Below are positions 41,756 through 50,821 of a stretch of DNA of 64,000 nt, one piece after another. The DNA comes from Streptomyces sp. NBC_01591 (lineage in GTDB: Bacteria > Actinomycetota > Actinomycetes > Streptomycetales > Streptomycetaceae), in assembly GCF_035918155.1 (NCBI RefSeq), contig NZ_CP109327.1, positions 3,410,001 to 3,474,000 of the forward strand. The letters run 5' to 3'. The number at the start of each line of letters is the position of its first letter. Within the stretch, counting starts at the first letter, position 1. The notes beneath the pieces were generated by a model. That model searched no databases. It saw only the letters and a list, made by a program, of their open reading frames with translations, and had not been told where the DNA came from. Both the position numbers and the translations under genes were made by a program.

Positions 41756-44700
41756 TTACAGCATTCGGTCGACCACGCCCGCCGCCGCGTGCCCGTCGTC
41801 CAGGTCGCAGAAGTCCCGGCGGAATGCCTCGTACGCCTGCGCGTGTCCCGCGGTGGCCCGCTCCGGATCGCGCAGCGCCTCGACGAGGCCGGTGGAACCG
41901 GGGATCAGCGGGCCGGGGGCGCGGGCCTCGAAGTCGAAGCAGAAGCCGCGCAGGGTGTCGCGGTAGTGCGCCAGGTCGTAGGTGTGGAAGAGCATCGGGC
42001 GGCCGGTCCGGGCGAAGTCGAACATCAGCGAGGAGTAGTCGGTGACCAGGGCGTCGCTGATCAGCATCAGCTCGCCGACGTCCCCGTAGCGCGAGACGTC
42101 ACGGACGAAGCCACTGCTGCTGTCCGGGACGCGGTCGCTCACCAGGTAGTGGCGGCGCACCAACAGGACGGTGTCCGCGCCGAGTTCGCGTTCGGCGGCG
42201 GCCAGGTCGAGCCGCAGGTCGAGGGCGTAACGGCCGCCGCCGAGCGACTGGTCCTCCCGCCAGGTCGGCGCGTACAGCACGAGCCGCTTGCCCTCGGGGA
42301 CGGCGAGCCGCTCCCGTACCGCTGCGGCGACCTTGGTCCGGTCCGAGGCGTGGAACAGGTCGTTGCGGGGGTAGCCGCACTCCAGGACCTCGCCCCGGTA
42401 GCCGAACGAGCGCCTCAGGACGGGGGTGGAGAAGCTGTTCGGCGAGACCAGGAAGCTCCACTGGCGGGCACGGTGCTCGATGGTGGCGATGTGGGCGGCG
42501 TCGGCCCGCGCCGTACCCGCGAGGTCGAGACCGATGCGCTTGAGCGGGGTGCCGTGCCAGGTCTGGACGACACACTGGCCGTCGCGCCGCTCGAACCACT
42601 CGGGGAGCTGGGTGTTGGTGACGACGTACCGGCTGCGGGCCAGCGCCTCGTGCCAGGCGGCGGAGCCGTGCTCGACGGCCGTGGCGCCCGCCGGGATACG
42701 GGCCTGCTGGTCGCGCACCACCCACAGATGCTCCAGCTCGGCGCCGCGCCGGGCCACCTCCTCATGGATCGCACGCGGCGAGTCGGAGTACTGCCGGCCG
42801 TCGAAGCTGCTGTACAGCACCGTGTCGCGCAGCGGTGCGGTGCGCCGGGCCCGGTACCCGTCGCGCAGCAGCCGCTTGGCGCGCGGACCGCGTTCCCCGG
42901 CGGTGAGCACCGGCGCGCTGTTGATCAGCAGCTGGTCGTGGAAGCGCCGTTCGACGATGTACGTCCGGCCGGCGAGGGTGCGGGAGACGGGCAGGGTGCG
43001 GTGGGCGGCGGCCGGCATCCGCAGCGGGGCACCGTCCGCCTCGTCCCGGGCGCCCTTCTCGCGGAGGAAGAGGTACCAGTTCCCCTGGCCCAGCGGCAGT
43101 TTCCCGCCGGGGCCCTCGATGGCGTCCGGCCGGAGCGCGGCCCTGAACCGCCGGGCCCCGGCGGCCCCGGAGAGAGCGAGGGGGAAGACGGCCTCCTCGC
43201 CGTGCCCGCTGTGCCGGGCCACCAACTCGACGGGCCATTCCGGGCGATCCGGGAAGGTGCCCTCCGGAAGGCCGGGGAAAGTACTCTCCGGAAGGCCGGG
43301 GAACGTGCCCTCCAGGAGGAGCTGTCCGTCCTCCGTCCAGGTCGCCAGGTCGACGGCGGGCTGCACGGTGCGGTCGCTGATCAGCAGATTGCCCCGGGAG
43401 TCGGCGGTGAGGCCGAGTTCGCGCCGCTCGTCGCCGTTCCCGGCCAGCGGGTAGCGGCCCGGCAGTACCGGTCCCGGCACGTCGACCGGCGTCCCACCCC
43501 CGTCCGGTCCGACGAGATGCAGGCTGTACGGCATCTGGGCGCGCCCCGCCCCCTGTGCCGTGCCCGGCCGGGCGGCGGCGAAGGCGTCGAGCGGGACGTC
43601 CGCGGTGAACCGCCACCATCCCGCCGCCGAGGGCACGGTGCCCTCGTGCACCGTCACCGGGCAGTCGAAGGAGGTGCCGGAGGGACGGTGGGTGAGCGCG
43701 AGGCGCAGCGGCCCCTGGCCGAGCCGGTCGCGGATCATCCCGTCGATGACCACGGCGGCGGACCCGTCGCCCATGTCGCCCGCGCGGTGCGTCTCGAAGC
43801 GGGCGTCGATCCGCTCGGCGTGCAGCACCAGCTTGCCGCCGTCGAAGGCGGGCACGATGCGGTGGTCGCCGTCGGGGCGGTGCACGGGCGGCGGGGCGGC
43901 CGCCTCGTCCGTCGAGAGCTCGGAGCGGCGCAGCAGGCCGTGGCCGGCGATGCCGATCTCCGGGCGCCAGGTGAGCCGTTCGAGGCTGCCGCCCGCGTCG
44001 ATGCGGAGCCTGGCCGGGTCGACGACGGTCTCGAAGCCCGACCTGTCGTAGTCGTGCAGGCTCTGCCGGGACCGGGCGGTGGCCTCCGGCTCGTCGACCG
44101 TACGCAGCCGCAGCGGCACCACGTGCCGACGTCCGGCCCGCAGCCAGCCGGCCCGGAACTCGCCGGCCCGGGAACCGGCCGGCAGGTTGCGGATGTACGC
44201 GTATCCCCTGAGATGCAGCTTGCCGCCCTGCCAGTAGGCGTCCCGCAGCCGGGCGGTGAGCGGCAGGTCCCGGTCGCCCACCCGCAGCACCGAGCGCGGC
44301 ACCGGCCGGGTGAGGGCGGGGAAGGAGGCGGTGCGGCGGCGCACCCCCCGTACCGCGAACGCGCCCGGCTCGGCCTTGTCGAAGGCGAGCAGGTTCAGCA
44401 GTTCGTCGGTCCGCCGTTCGCGCACGAGGTACCACATCAGGCGCAGCCGCAGCGGCAGCGCGTCGAGGACGGCCGGGTCCGCCTGGTCGGTGAACTCGTT
44501 GGCGTACGTGACGAAGGCGCGCCGGTACTCCTCGTCGCCGTCGGGCAGCGCCTCCATGAAGTACCAGAGGTCGTTGGCGAGCACATGGGACTCGTACCGC
44601 CGCTTGTCGGCGGCGCCGCGGTGCTCGTCGAGGAAGGCGGAGACGCCCAGTACGTGCGAGACCCGGTCCTGGACGCCGCGGACGACGGCGCGGCGGGTGG

Positions 44701-45352
44701 TGGTCGAGCCCGCCCGCTCGCGCCAGTGGTAGACGGCGTCCTTCAGCACGTCGACGGAGCGGGCCAGGAAGTGGGCGGGCAGGACGACCGGGATGTCCTC
44801 GTGGAGGGCGCCGACCGGGAAGGCGAAGGCGTGCTCGTCCCAGAAGGACCGGCGGAAGACCTTGTTGCAGGCGGTCCGGTCGGCGGCCAGGTCCCAGTCC
44901 CGCGAGATGTGGGTGCGCAGCCGGGTGGTCGCCATCGGCTTGCGGAAGTTCGGCGACTGCTGGAGCCGGCCGCCGGTCAGCAGCCGCAGCACATTGCCGG
45001 ACGCGAGGTCCGAGCCCGTCTCGTCCAGGGCGCCGACGAGGAGTTCGTACGCGCGGGGCGGCAGCACGTCGTCGCTGTCGACGAAGGCGAGATGGCGGGC
45101 GCCCGGGTCGCAGTTGCGGACCCCGGTGTTACGGGCGTGCCCGAGCCCGCCGTTCTCCTGGCTCACCAGCCGGAACCTGCCGTCCTGTTCGGCGAACCCG
45201 GCGGCCAGGGCCGCGCTGTCGTCGGTGGACCCGTCGTCGACCATCACCACCTCCAGGTCGGCCATGGTCTGCTCCGCGAGGGACTTCAGGCAGTCCGTCA
45301 GATAGAGCTCGACGTTGTGGACCGGGACGACGACACTGAGCCGTGGCGGCAT
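41756..45352 (-). CDS. Giant bifunctional GT2 / CDP-glycerol glycerophosphotransferase
   Basis: 1198 residues. The N-terminal about 230 residues are a GT2 domain: LSVVVPVHNVELYLTDCLKS, VMVDDGSTDDS, GGLGHARNTGVR, and the metal-binding FVDSDDVLPP. Residues about 240-800 are beta-rich with no family I recognise. The C-terminal about 390 residues are a TagF-like domain: VVQTWHGTPLKRIG, VSPNSFSTPVLRRSFGY, GYPRNDLF, VLYAPTWRED, ALVTDYSSLMFDF, PMLFHTYDL. By family, the last domain polymerises glycerol- or ribitol-phosphate onto a wall teichoic-acid-like chain. The start MPPRLS is preferred over GTG nine bases upstream because the paralogue begins MKPRLS. It is divergent from that paralogue at 45589. 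Confidence 0.9.
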   Translation of the reverse strand: MPPRLSVVVPVHNVELYLTDCLKSLAEQTMADLEVVMVDDGSTDDSAALAAGFAEQDGRFRLVSQENGGLGHARNTGVRNCDPGARHLAFVDSDDVLPPRAYELLVGALDETGSDLASGNVLRLLTGGRLQQSPNFRKPMATTRLRTHISRDWDLAADRTACNKVFRRSFWDEHAFAFPVGALHEDIPVVLPAHFLARSVDVLKDAVYHWRERAGSTTTRRAVVRGVQDRVSHVLGVSAFLDEHRGAADKRRYESHVLANDLWYFMEALPDGDEEYRRAFVTYANEFTDQADPAVLDALPLRLRLMWYLVRERRTDELLNLLAFDKAEPGAFAVRGVRRRTASFPALTRPVPRSVLRVGDRDLPLTARLRDAYWQGGKLHLRGYAYIRNLPAGSRAGEFRAGWLRAGRRHVVPLRLRTVDEPEATARSRQSLHDYDRSGFETVVDPARLRIDAGGSLERLTWRPEIGIAGHGLLRRSELSTDEAAAPPPVHRPDGDHRIVPAFDGGKLVLHAERIDARFETHRAGDMGDGSAAVVIDGMIRDRLGQGPLRLALTHRPSGTSFDCPVTVHEGTVPSAAGWWRFTADVPLDAFAAARPGTAQGAGRAQMPYSLHLVGPDGGGTPVDVPGPVLPGRYPLAGNGDERRELGLTADSRGNLLISDRTVQPAVDLATWTEDGQLLLEGTFPGLPESTFPGLPEGTFPDRPEWPVELVARHSGHGEEAVFPLALSGAAGARRFRAALRPDAIEGPGGKLPLGQGNWYLFLREKGARDEADGAPLRMPAAAHRTLPVSRTLAGRTYIVERRFHDQLLINSAPVLTAGERGPRAKRLLRDGYRARRTAPLRDTVLYSSFDGRQYSDSPRAIHEEVARRGAELEHLWVVRDQQARIPAGATAVEHGSAAWHEALARSRYVVTNTQLPEWFERRDGQCVVQTWHGTPLKRIGLDLAGTARADAAHIATIEHRARQWSFLVSPNSFSTPVLRRSFGYRGEVLECGYPRNDLFHASDRTKVAAAVRERLAVPEGKRLVLYAPTWREDQSLGGGRYALDLRLDLAAAERELGADTVLLVRRHYLVSDRVPDSSSGFVRDVSRYGDVGELMLISDALVTDYSSLMFDFARTGRPMLFHTYDLAHYRDTLRGFCFDFEARAPGPLIPGSTGLVEALRDPERATAGHAQAYEAFRRDFCDLDDGHAAAGVVDRML
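43245..43318. repeat. 24-bp tandem repeat inside the glycerophosphotransferase gene
   Basis: Two and a half to three copies of a 24- to 30-bp unit (containing CCGGAAGGCCGGGGAA) encode TFPGLPES / TFPGLPEG / TFPDRPEW in the middle domain. It is absent from the paralogue, so it is a recent local duplication. Confidence 0.75.
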
Positions 45353-45588
45353 GTTGAGCACGTCCGTTCATCGGGGGACCTGGCTGTCCGTACGGCTCAA
45401 CCCCGTGACGGGCCGGGGGTCACCGGTCGCGGTCTCTCCCGAACGGATGACATCGGCTGCGCCCCGGTTGCCGGCCGGCCCTGCTCCGCGTCGCCGTCGT
45501 CGCTGTCGCTGTTGCTGTCGCCGAATCCCCTGTTCACCCGTTCGGGGCAGTGCCGGTGACCCGTGGCGCCCACCCCGGTTGACCGGGC
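45353..45588. other. Divergent spacer between the two giant transferase genes
   Basis: 236 bp that must hold both promoters. It contains a Gln/trinucleotide-like stretch (TCGTCGCTGTCGCTGTTGCTGTCGC form, 45493-45520) with a GTCGCT periodicity and otherwise no clear operator. Confidence 0.4.
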
Positions 45589-48500
45589 ATGAAGCCGCGC
45601 CTCAGTGTCGTCGTCCCGGTCCACAACGTCGAGGACTACCTGGAGGACTGCCTGCGCTCGGTGGCCGAGCAGTCGGTCACCGACATCGAGGTGATCCTCG
45701 TGGACGACGGTTCGACGGACGGCAGTACGGCCATCGCCGAAGCGTTCGCCGCCCGCGACCGCCGCTTCCGCTGCGTCCGCCGCCCCAACGGGGGCCTGAG
45801 CGCGGCCCGCAACACCGGCGTGCGGCACACCACGCCGGACGTGCCGTACCTGGCGTTCGTCGACAGCGACGGCATCGTCGTCCACGACGCCTACGCGCGG
45901 ATGCTGGCCTCCCTGGAGTCGACCGGCTCCGACCTCGCGACCGGCAATGTGTGGCGGCTGAACGAGCAGGGGCGGCAGCAGGCCCCGCAGTACCGCTGGC
46001 TGACCGGCAGCCGGGCCCGCACCCACATCAGCCGCGATCCGCGGCTGCTCGCCGACCGGTTCGCCTGGAACAAGGTGTTCCGGCGGTCCTTCTGGGACCG
46101 GCACGCCTTCGCCTTCCCGGAGGGCAAGCTCTACGAGGACACCCCGGTGATGATCCCCGCGCACTACCTCGCCGGCTCGGTGGACGTGCTGCACGAACAT
46201 GTCCACTACTGGCGGGTCCGGGAGGGGGCGATCACCCGGCGGCGTACGGACGTGCAGGGCGTACGGGACCAGATCTCGGCGTGCGAGCAGGTCAGCGCGT
46301 TCCTGGCGGGCCGGGGCGGGGTGGCGAACGGCGGTGCGCGGCGCCGCTACGACCTCTCGTGCCTACGCGACGACTTCGTGTACTTCCTGGAGGGGCTCGC
46401 CACGGGCGGGCCCGGGTACCGGGACGCGTTCATGGCGGACGCCGGGGCGTTCCTGGACCGGATGGAGCGGATGGACGGAGCGGGCCGCGCGGACCGGGCC
46501 GTGGCCCACGAGCTGCCGGTGGAGCTGCGGATCAAGTGGCAGCTGGTGAAGGAGCGCCGGCTTCCGGAGCTGCTGGAGGTGCTGGCCTTCGAACGGGCCA
46601 ACGGCGCGGGAACGTTCACGGTGAGCGGCGTACCGGGGCGGCGGCAGGCCGGTTTCCCCGGCATCCCGGACACCGCCCGGCTGTCCCGTACCGATCTCCC
46701 GGCCGTGGCACGGCTGTTGGAGGCGCGGTGGGGCGACGACGGGAAGCTGCGGCTGCGCGGTTACGCGTACATCCGCAATCTGCCGGTCGCGACGCCGCGC
46801 CACTCGCTGAGGATGGGCATGGTGCGCGCGACCCACGGACAGCAGCTGCGGACGATGCCGGTACGCGGCGTGCCCGCGCCCGAGGCGACCGTCGCCTCCG
46901 GCCAGCAGTTGCACGGTTACGACCACTCCGGCTTCGAGATGATCATCGACCCTCGCCGGCTGCGGCCCGGCGGCTGGCTGGTGGGCATGATGGTGGCCGC
47001 CCAGGGCGCGGTCCGCCGGGTGGCGGTGCGCGCCGTGGAGTCGGGGGCCGTCCAGCCGCTCGTCCATGAGCTGGGCGACGGACGGCGGGCGGTGCTCGAC
47101 TACCGGGGCGGGCGGCTGCGGCTGACCCTGGCGCAACTGCCCGCCCGTTGCGATACCCACCGCTTCGGCGAGGACCTGGAGCTGACCGGCAGGCTGTACG
47201 GGGGCGCCCGGCCGAAGGCCCTGGTGCTGACCTGCGACGGGGTGGCGGACCAGGAGTTCGGCCACCCCGTCGAATGCCGTCCGGACGGCCGCTTCACGGT
47301 ACGGCTCCCGCTCGCCGACCTCGCCGGGATGGCGGCCGCGCCACCGGCTCCGCACCGGGCGCCGCGCGAGGTCGAGCCGGAGCCCGGCGGGCGGTGGCGG
47401 GCGCGGCTGGTGCTGGCCGACGGAGTGCGGGTGCCGCTCGCGGCGGCCCCGGAGTCGGCCCCGCCGGTCGTGGCCGACGCGGCGGGCGAGCTGGTGCTGG
47501 ACCTGAGCGGGCAGCCGTTCGTGGACGGCGCCGTGTGGACGCCGGACGGGGCGCTTCGGGTGGAGGGGGTGGCCGGCGCCGGTACGGGCGTACGGCAGGA
47601 CGAGGGCCCGGACCGCCTCGTACTGCGGCACCGGGCGCTGCGCGAGACGGTGTCGGTGCCCGTCACCCATGACGAGCCGCGCGCGGGGATGCCGGAGGGA
47701 AGGGACGCGGGGGCGCGCGGGACGGCGTACGGGGGGCGTCGCTTCACCGCGTTCCTCGCGCCCTCGGTGGCCGCCGGGCTGCACGAGGGCCGCTGGGACG
47801 CGTATCTGGGCGGCCGTCCGGTCCGGGTGCTGACCGCGCTCGCCGCCCGGCTGCCGCTGCGCCGGAGTGGCCCGGTCGCCGCGGCCCCCGTGCCCGGCCG
47901 GGAGTTCGCCCTGGACCGCCGGTTCGGCGACCGGCTGACGGTGCGGGCCGGGCCGGTGCTCGCGCTCGCCGAACGCGGTGCGTACCGCCGGGCCGAGCTG
48001 CGCGGCACGCACTATCCGGCCCGGCGCACGATGCCGCTGCGGGACGCGGTCCTCTACACGGGCGGCGACTCACCGCGCGCCGTCCACGCCGAACTCCTGC
48101 GCCGGGGCGTGGAGTCGGAGCACCTCTGGGTCACCGACGGAGTCCACGGACACGTCCCGCCCACCGCCGTCCCGGTCGTCGAGCACAGCGCCGCCTGGTA
48201 CGGGGCGCTGGCGCGGTCCCGCCGCATCGTCACCGCCGACCAGCTGCCCGAGTGGTTCGAGCGGCGGCCCGGCCAGACCGTCGTGCAGACCTGGCACGGC
48301 ACCCCGCTCGGCCGCTTCGGCACGGATCTGGGCGGCACCCTGTACGCCGACCACCAGGAACTCGCCACGCTGCCGCACCGGTCGGCCCAGTGGTCCGTCC
48401 TGGTCTCCCCGAGCCGCCACTCCACCCCGCTGCTGCGGCGCGCGCTCGGCTACGGGGGCGAGGTCCTGGAGGCGGGCTCCCCCGCCAACGATCTGCTCTT

Positions 48501-49125
48501 CTCGGCCGACCGCGCCAAGACCGCGGAGCGGGTACGGCACAGGCTCGGCATCCCGGACGGCCGCCGGGTCGTGCTGTACGCGCCGACCTACCGCGAGCAG
48601 CTGGCCCATCCCTCCGGCACCGACGGCGAGCGGCCCCACTACCGCTGGGACCCGGCGCTCGACCCGGCCGCGCTGGCCCGGTCCATCGGTGGGGCCCACA
48701 CCGTGCTGGTGCGCCGCCACCCGCGGGTGACCGGGAACGTGGCCGAGCGGCCCGGCGTACGCGACGTGTCGGCGCATCCGGACATCGCGGAGCTGCTACT
48801 GATCGCCGATGTGCTGGTCACGGACTACGCGGGCCTGATGTTCGACTTCGCGCACACGGGCCGCCCGATGCTCTTCCACACCTACGACCTGGAGCACTAC
48901 CGCGACACGGTGCGCGGTTTCTGCCTGGACTTCGAGACCCGGGCGCCGGGCCCGCTGCTCGCCGGGGCGGACGAGGTCGCCGCGCTCCTGCGCGACGCCG
49001 ACAACCTGGCCGCGTCGGCGGCCCGGTACGCGGACGCGTACGAGAGCTTCCGCCGGGACTTCTGCGACCTGGACGACGGCGGGGCGGCGGCCCGGGTCGC
49101 GGACCGGCTGCTGGCCGAGGGGTAG
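45589..49125 (+). CDS. Giant bifunctional GT2 / CDP-glycerol glycerophosphotransferase, paralogue
   Basis: 1178 residues with the same three-part layout as the divergent gene: GT2 (LSVVVPVHNVEDYLEDCLRS, VDDGSTDGS, GGLSAARNTGVRH), an unassigned central region that repeats the YAYIRNLP segment, and a TagF-like C-terminus (VVQTWHGTPLGRFG, VSPSRHSTPLLRRALGY, VLYAPTYRE, VLVTDYAGLMFDF, PMLFHTYDLEHYRDT). In the GT2 active site, FVDSDD of the neighbour is FVDSDG here, a change next to the metal-binding Asp. The two proteins are old duplicates by divergence and probably act on different steps or sugars of one polymer. The ABC exporter at 49.9 kb is a likely partner. Confidence 0.9.
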   Translation: MKPRLSVVVPVHNVEDYLEDCLRSVAEQSVTDIEVILVDDGSTDGSTAIAEAFAARDRRFRCVRRPNGGLSAARNTGVRHTTPDVPYLAFVDSDGIVVHDAYARMLASLESTGSDLATGNVWRLNEQGRQQAPQYRWLTGSRARTHISRDPRLLADRFAWNKVFRRSFWDRHAFAFPEGKLYEDTPVMIPAHYLAGSVDVLHEHVHYWRVREGAITRRRTDVQGVRDQISACEQVSAFLAGRGGVANGGARRRYDLSCLRDDFVYFLEGLATGGPGYRDAFMADAGAFLDRMERMDGAGRADRAVAHELPVELRIKWQLVKERRLPELLEVLAFERANGAGTFTVSGVPGRRQAGFPGIPDTARLSRTDLPAVARLLEARWGDDGKLRLRGYAYIRNLPVATPRHSLRMGMVRATHGQQLRTMPVRGVPAPEATVASGQQLHGYDHSGFEMIIDPRRLRPGGWLVGMMVAAQGAVRRVAVRAVESGAVQPLVHELGDGRRAVLDYRGGRLRLTLAQLPARCDTHRFGEDLELTGRLYGGARPKALVLTCDGVADQEFGHPVECRPDGRFTVRLPLADLAGMAAAPPAPHRAPREVEPEPGGRWRARLVLADGVRVPLAAAPESAPPVVADAAGELVLDLSGQPFVDGAVWTPDGALRVEGVAGAGTGVRQDEGPDRLVLRHRALRETVSVPVTHDEPRAGMPEGRDAGARGTAYGGRRFTAFLAPSVAAGLHEGRWDAYLGGRPVRVLTALAARLPLRRSGPVAAAPVPGREFALDRRFGDRLTVRAGPVLALAERGAYRRAELRGTHYPARRTMPLRDAVLYTGGDSPRAVHAELLRRGVESEHLWVTDGVHGHVPPTAVPVVEHSAAWYGALARSRRIVTADQLPEWFERRPGQTVVQTWHGTPLGRFGTDLGGTLYADHQELATLPHRSAQWSVLVSPSRHSTPLLRRALGYGGEVLEAGSPANDLLFSADRAKTAERVRHRLGIPDGRRVVLYAPTYREQLAHPSGTDGERPHYRWDPALDPAALARSIGGAHTVLVRRHPRVTGNVAERPGVRDVSAHPDIAELLLIADVLVTDYAGLMFDFAHTGRPMLFHTYDLEHYRDTVRGFCLDFETRAPGPLLAGADEVAALLRDADNLAASAARYADAYESFRRDFCDLDDGGAAARVADRLLAEG

Positions 49126-49132
49126 TCGCCGC

Positions 49133-49738
49133 TCAGCTCTTGAGTGCGGCGACCGCGGCGACCGCCAGGTCGTCGAGGTAGCCCTTGGGCAGCGGGCCCC
49201 GGACGACGGCGAGCCGCCAGTAGAGCGGGCCGACGATCAGGTCCAGCGCCCGGTCCGGGTCGCTGTCCTCGGGCAGCTCACCGCGGGCCACCGCGTCCCG
49301 CACGACAACGGCGGCGATGCCCTGCTGCGGGTCCAGCAGGGCGGCCTTGATCGTGTCGGAGATCTCCGGACTGCGGGCCGCCTCGACCAGCAGGTCCGGG
49401 ATGACCTGCGAGGCGACGGGGTGGCGCAGGGCGTAGGAGGCGAGTTCGAGCACGGCCCGGACGTCCCCGTACAGCGAACCGGTGGCCGGAGCCGGCATGC
49501 CCTGGACCGCGACGGCGGAGACCAGGTCGAGGACCAGGGCCAGCTTGGACTTCCAGCGGCGGTACACGGCGGTCTTGCCGACACCCGCGCGCCGCGCGAT
49601 CCCCTCCATCGACATCCGGGCGAAGCCCACCGCGGCCAGCTCCTCGAAGACGGCGCTGCGAATCGCATCGGTGACGTCCTCGCGCAGCACAGCGGCTCCC
49701 GCGGGGACACGGCGGCGGGTTCCCGGGTCGGTGGTCAT
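49133..49738 (-). CDS. TetR-family transcriptional regulator
   Basis: 201 residues. The HTH is RSAVFEELAAVGFARMSMEGIARRAGVGKTAVYRRWKSKLAL (about 27-68), followed by a helical C-terminal domain of the TetR_C_11-like group. It ends 7 bp after the convergent transferase gene's stop and is divergent from the ABC exporter permease gene. The shared spacer carries a striking set of repeats, so it most likely represses itself and the exporter. Ligand unknown. Confidence 0.92.
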   Translation of the reverse strand: MTTDPGTRRRVPAGAAVLREDVTDAIRSAVFEELAAVGFARMSMEGIARRAGVGKTAVYRRWKSKLALVLDLVSAVAVQGMPAPATGSLYGDVRAVLELASYALRHPVASQVIPDLLVEAARSPEISDTIKAALLDPQQGIAAVVVRDAVARGELPEDSDPDRALDLIVGPLYWRLAVVRGPLPKGYLDDLAVAAVAALKS

Positions 49739-49758
49739 GGCCGAATCATAGTCCGTAA

Positions 49759-49831
49759 CGACGGAACGGTTGCGTTGCGACGTAAATGCGTCCTACCCTC
49801 GGCGTTGCGACGATACGGTCCCGTTCCGTCG
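49759..49831. promoter_or_regulatory. Promoter and candidate TetR operator between the TetR and ABC exporter genes
   Basis: Within 73 bp there is an 11-bp perfect inverted repeat (CGACGGAACGG at 49759-49769, CCGTTCCGTCG at 49821-49831) enclosing an 11-bp perfect direct repeat GCGTTGCGACG (49772-49782 and 49802-49812, 30 bp apart). Between the direct repeats sits a plausible promoter for the exporter, TTGCGT (49770-49775), 18 bp, TACCCT (49794-49799). Confidence 0.6.
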
Positions 49832-49879
49832 GTCGCACTGTTCCGCCTCCCCGTCCTTGCCCTCCCGTCGAAAGCGATC

Positions 49880-50821
49880 GTGGTGAGCCAGACAGCAACC
49901 CCAGCGGCCCCGGCCGACACACCCGCCGCCGCACCCTTCCCGGTGTACGCACCGGGCGAGCTCGCCGCGCTCGCCGCCCGGCACGGACTGACGATGAGCG
50001 GGGCCCGGCCCTCGCTGGTGGCGTACGTCCGGCAGCTGTGGGGGCGTCGGCACTTCATCACCGCGTTCGCCACCGCCAAGCTGACCGCCCAGTACAGCCA
50101 GGCGAAGCTCGGCCAGATCTGGCAGATCATGACGCCGCTGCTGAACGCGACGGTCTACTACTTCATCTTCGGCGTCCTGATGAACACCAAGCGCAACGTC
50201 GAGGACTTCGTGCCCTTCCTCGTCACCGGCGTCTTCATCTGGACCTTCACCAGCAGCTCGATCACCGCGGGCACCCGTGCGATCAGCGGCAATCTGGGGC
50301 TCGTCCGGGCGCTGCACTTCCCGCGTGCCTCGCTGCCGATCGCCCTGGCCCTGCAACAGCTCCAGCAGCTGATGTTCTCGCTGGGCGCGCTGGTGCTGAT
50401 CCTGGTGGGGTTCGGGCAGTTCCCCAGGCCGTCCTGGCTGCTGGCGATTCCGGCGCTGTTCCTGCAGGCCGTGTTCAACACCGGTGTCTCCATGGTGGTG
50501 GCGCGGCTGGCCGCCCGGACGCCGGACATCGCCCAGCTGATGCCGTTCGTGCTGCGCACCTGGATGTACGCGTCCGGGGTCATGTGGAGCGTGGACACGA
50601 TGCTCAAGGGGGACCGCGTTCCGCACTTCGTGATGGTGATGCTGGAGTGCAATCCGGCCGCCGTCTTCATCGATCTGATGCGGTTCGCGCTCATCGACAG
50701 CTTCGGCGCGTCCCACCTCCCGCCGCATGTGTGGGCAATCGCCGCGGGCTGGGCGCTCGTGTGCGGGGTGGGCGGATTCGTGTACTTCTGGCACGCGGAG
50801 GAGCGGTACGGACGTGGCTGA
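49880..50821 (+). CDS. ABC-2 type polysaccharide/teichoic acid exporter, membrane subunit (TagG-like)
   Basis: 313 residues. A cytoplasmic N-terminus is followed by YVRQLWGRRHFITAFATAKLTAQYSQAKLGQIWQIMTPLLNATVYYFIFGVLM, the amphipathic helix plus helix 1 typical of ABC-2 polymer exporters, and about six helices in all. It exports lipid-linked wall polymers together with the ATPase encoded next. The start is GTG 49880 (a second GTG follows directly). The upstream open frame overlaps the TetR gene and is not used. Its stop overlaps the start region of the ATPase gene. Confidence 0.9.
   Translation: MVSQTATPAAPADTPAAAPFPVYAPGELAALAARHGLTMSGARPSLVAYVRQLWGRRHFITAFATAKLTAQYSQAKLGQIWQIMTPLLNATVYYFIFGVLMNTKRNVEDFVPFLVTGVFIWTFTSSSITAGTRAISGNLGLVRALHFPRASLPIALALQQLQQLMFSLGALVLILVGFGQFPRPSWLLAIPALFLQAVFNTGVSMVVARLAARTPDIAQLMPFVLRTWMYASGVMWSVDTMLKGDRVPHFVMVMLECNPAAVFIDLMRFALIDSFGASHLPPHVWAIAAGWALVCGVGGFVYFWHAEERYGRG

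Noticed and set aside
41789-45559. A 1256-codon plus-strand frame opposite the first glycerophosphotransferase
   Set aside because: Antisense shadow; the minus strand has all the GT2 and TagF-like motifs.
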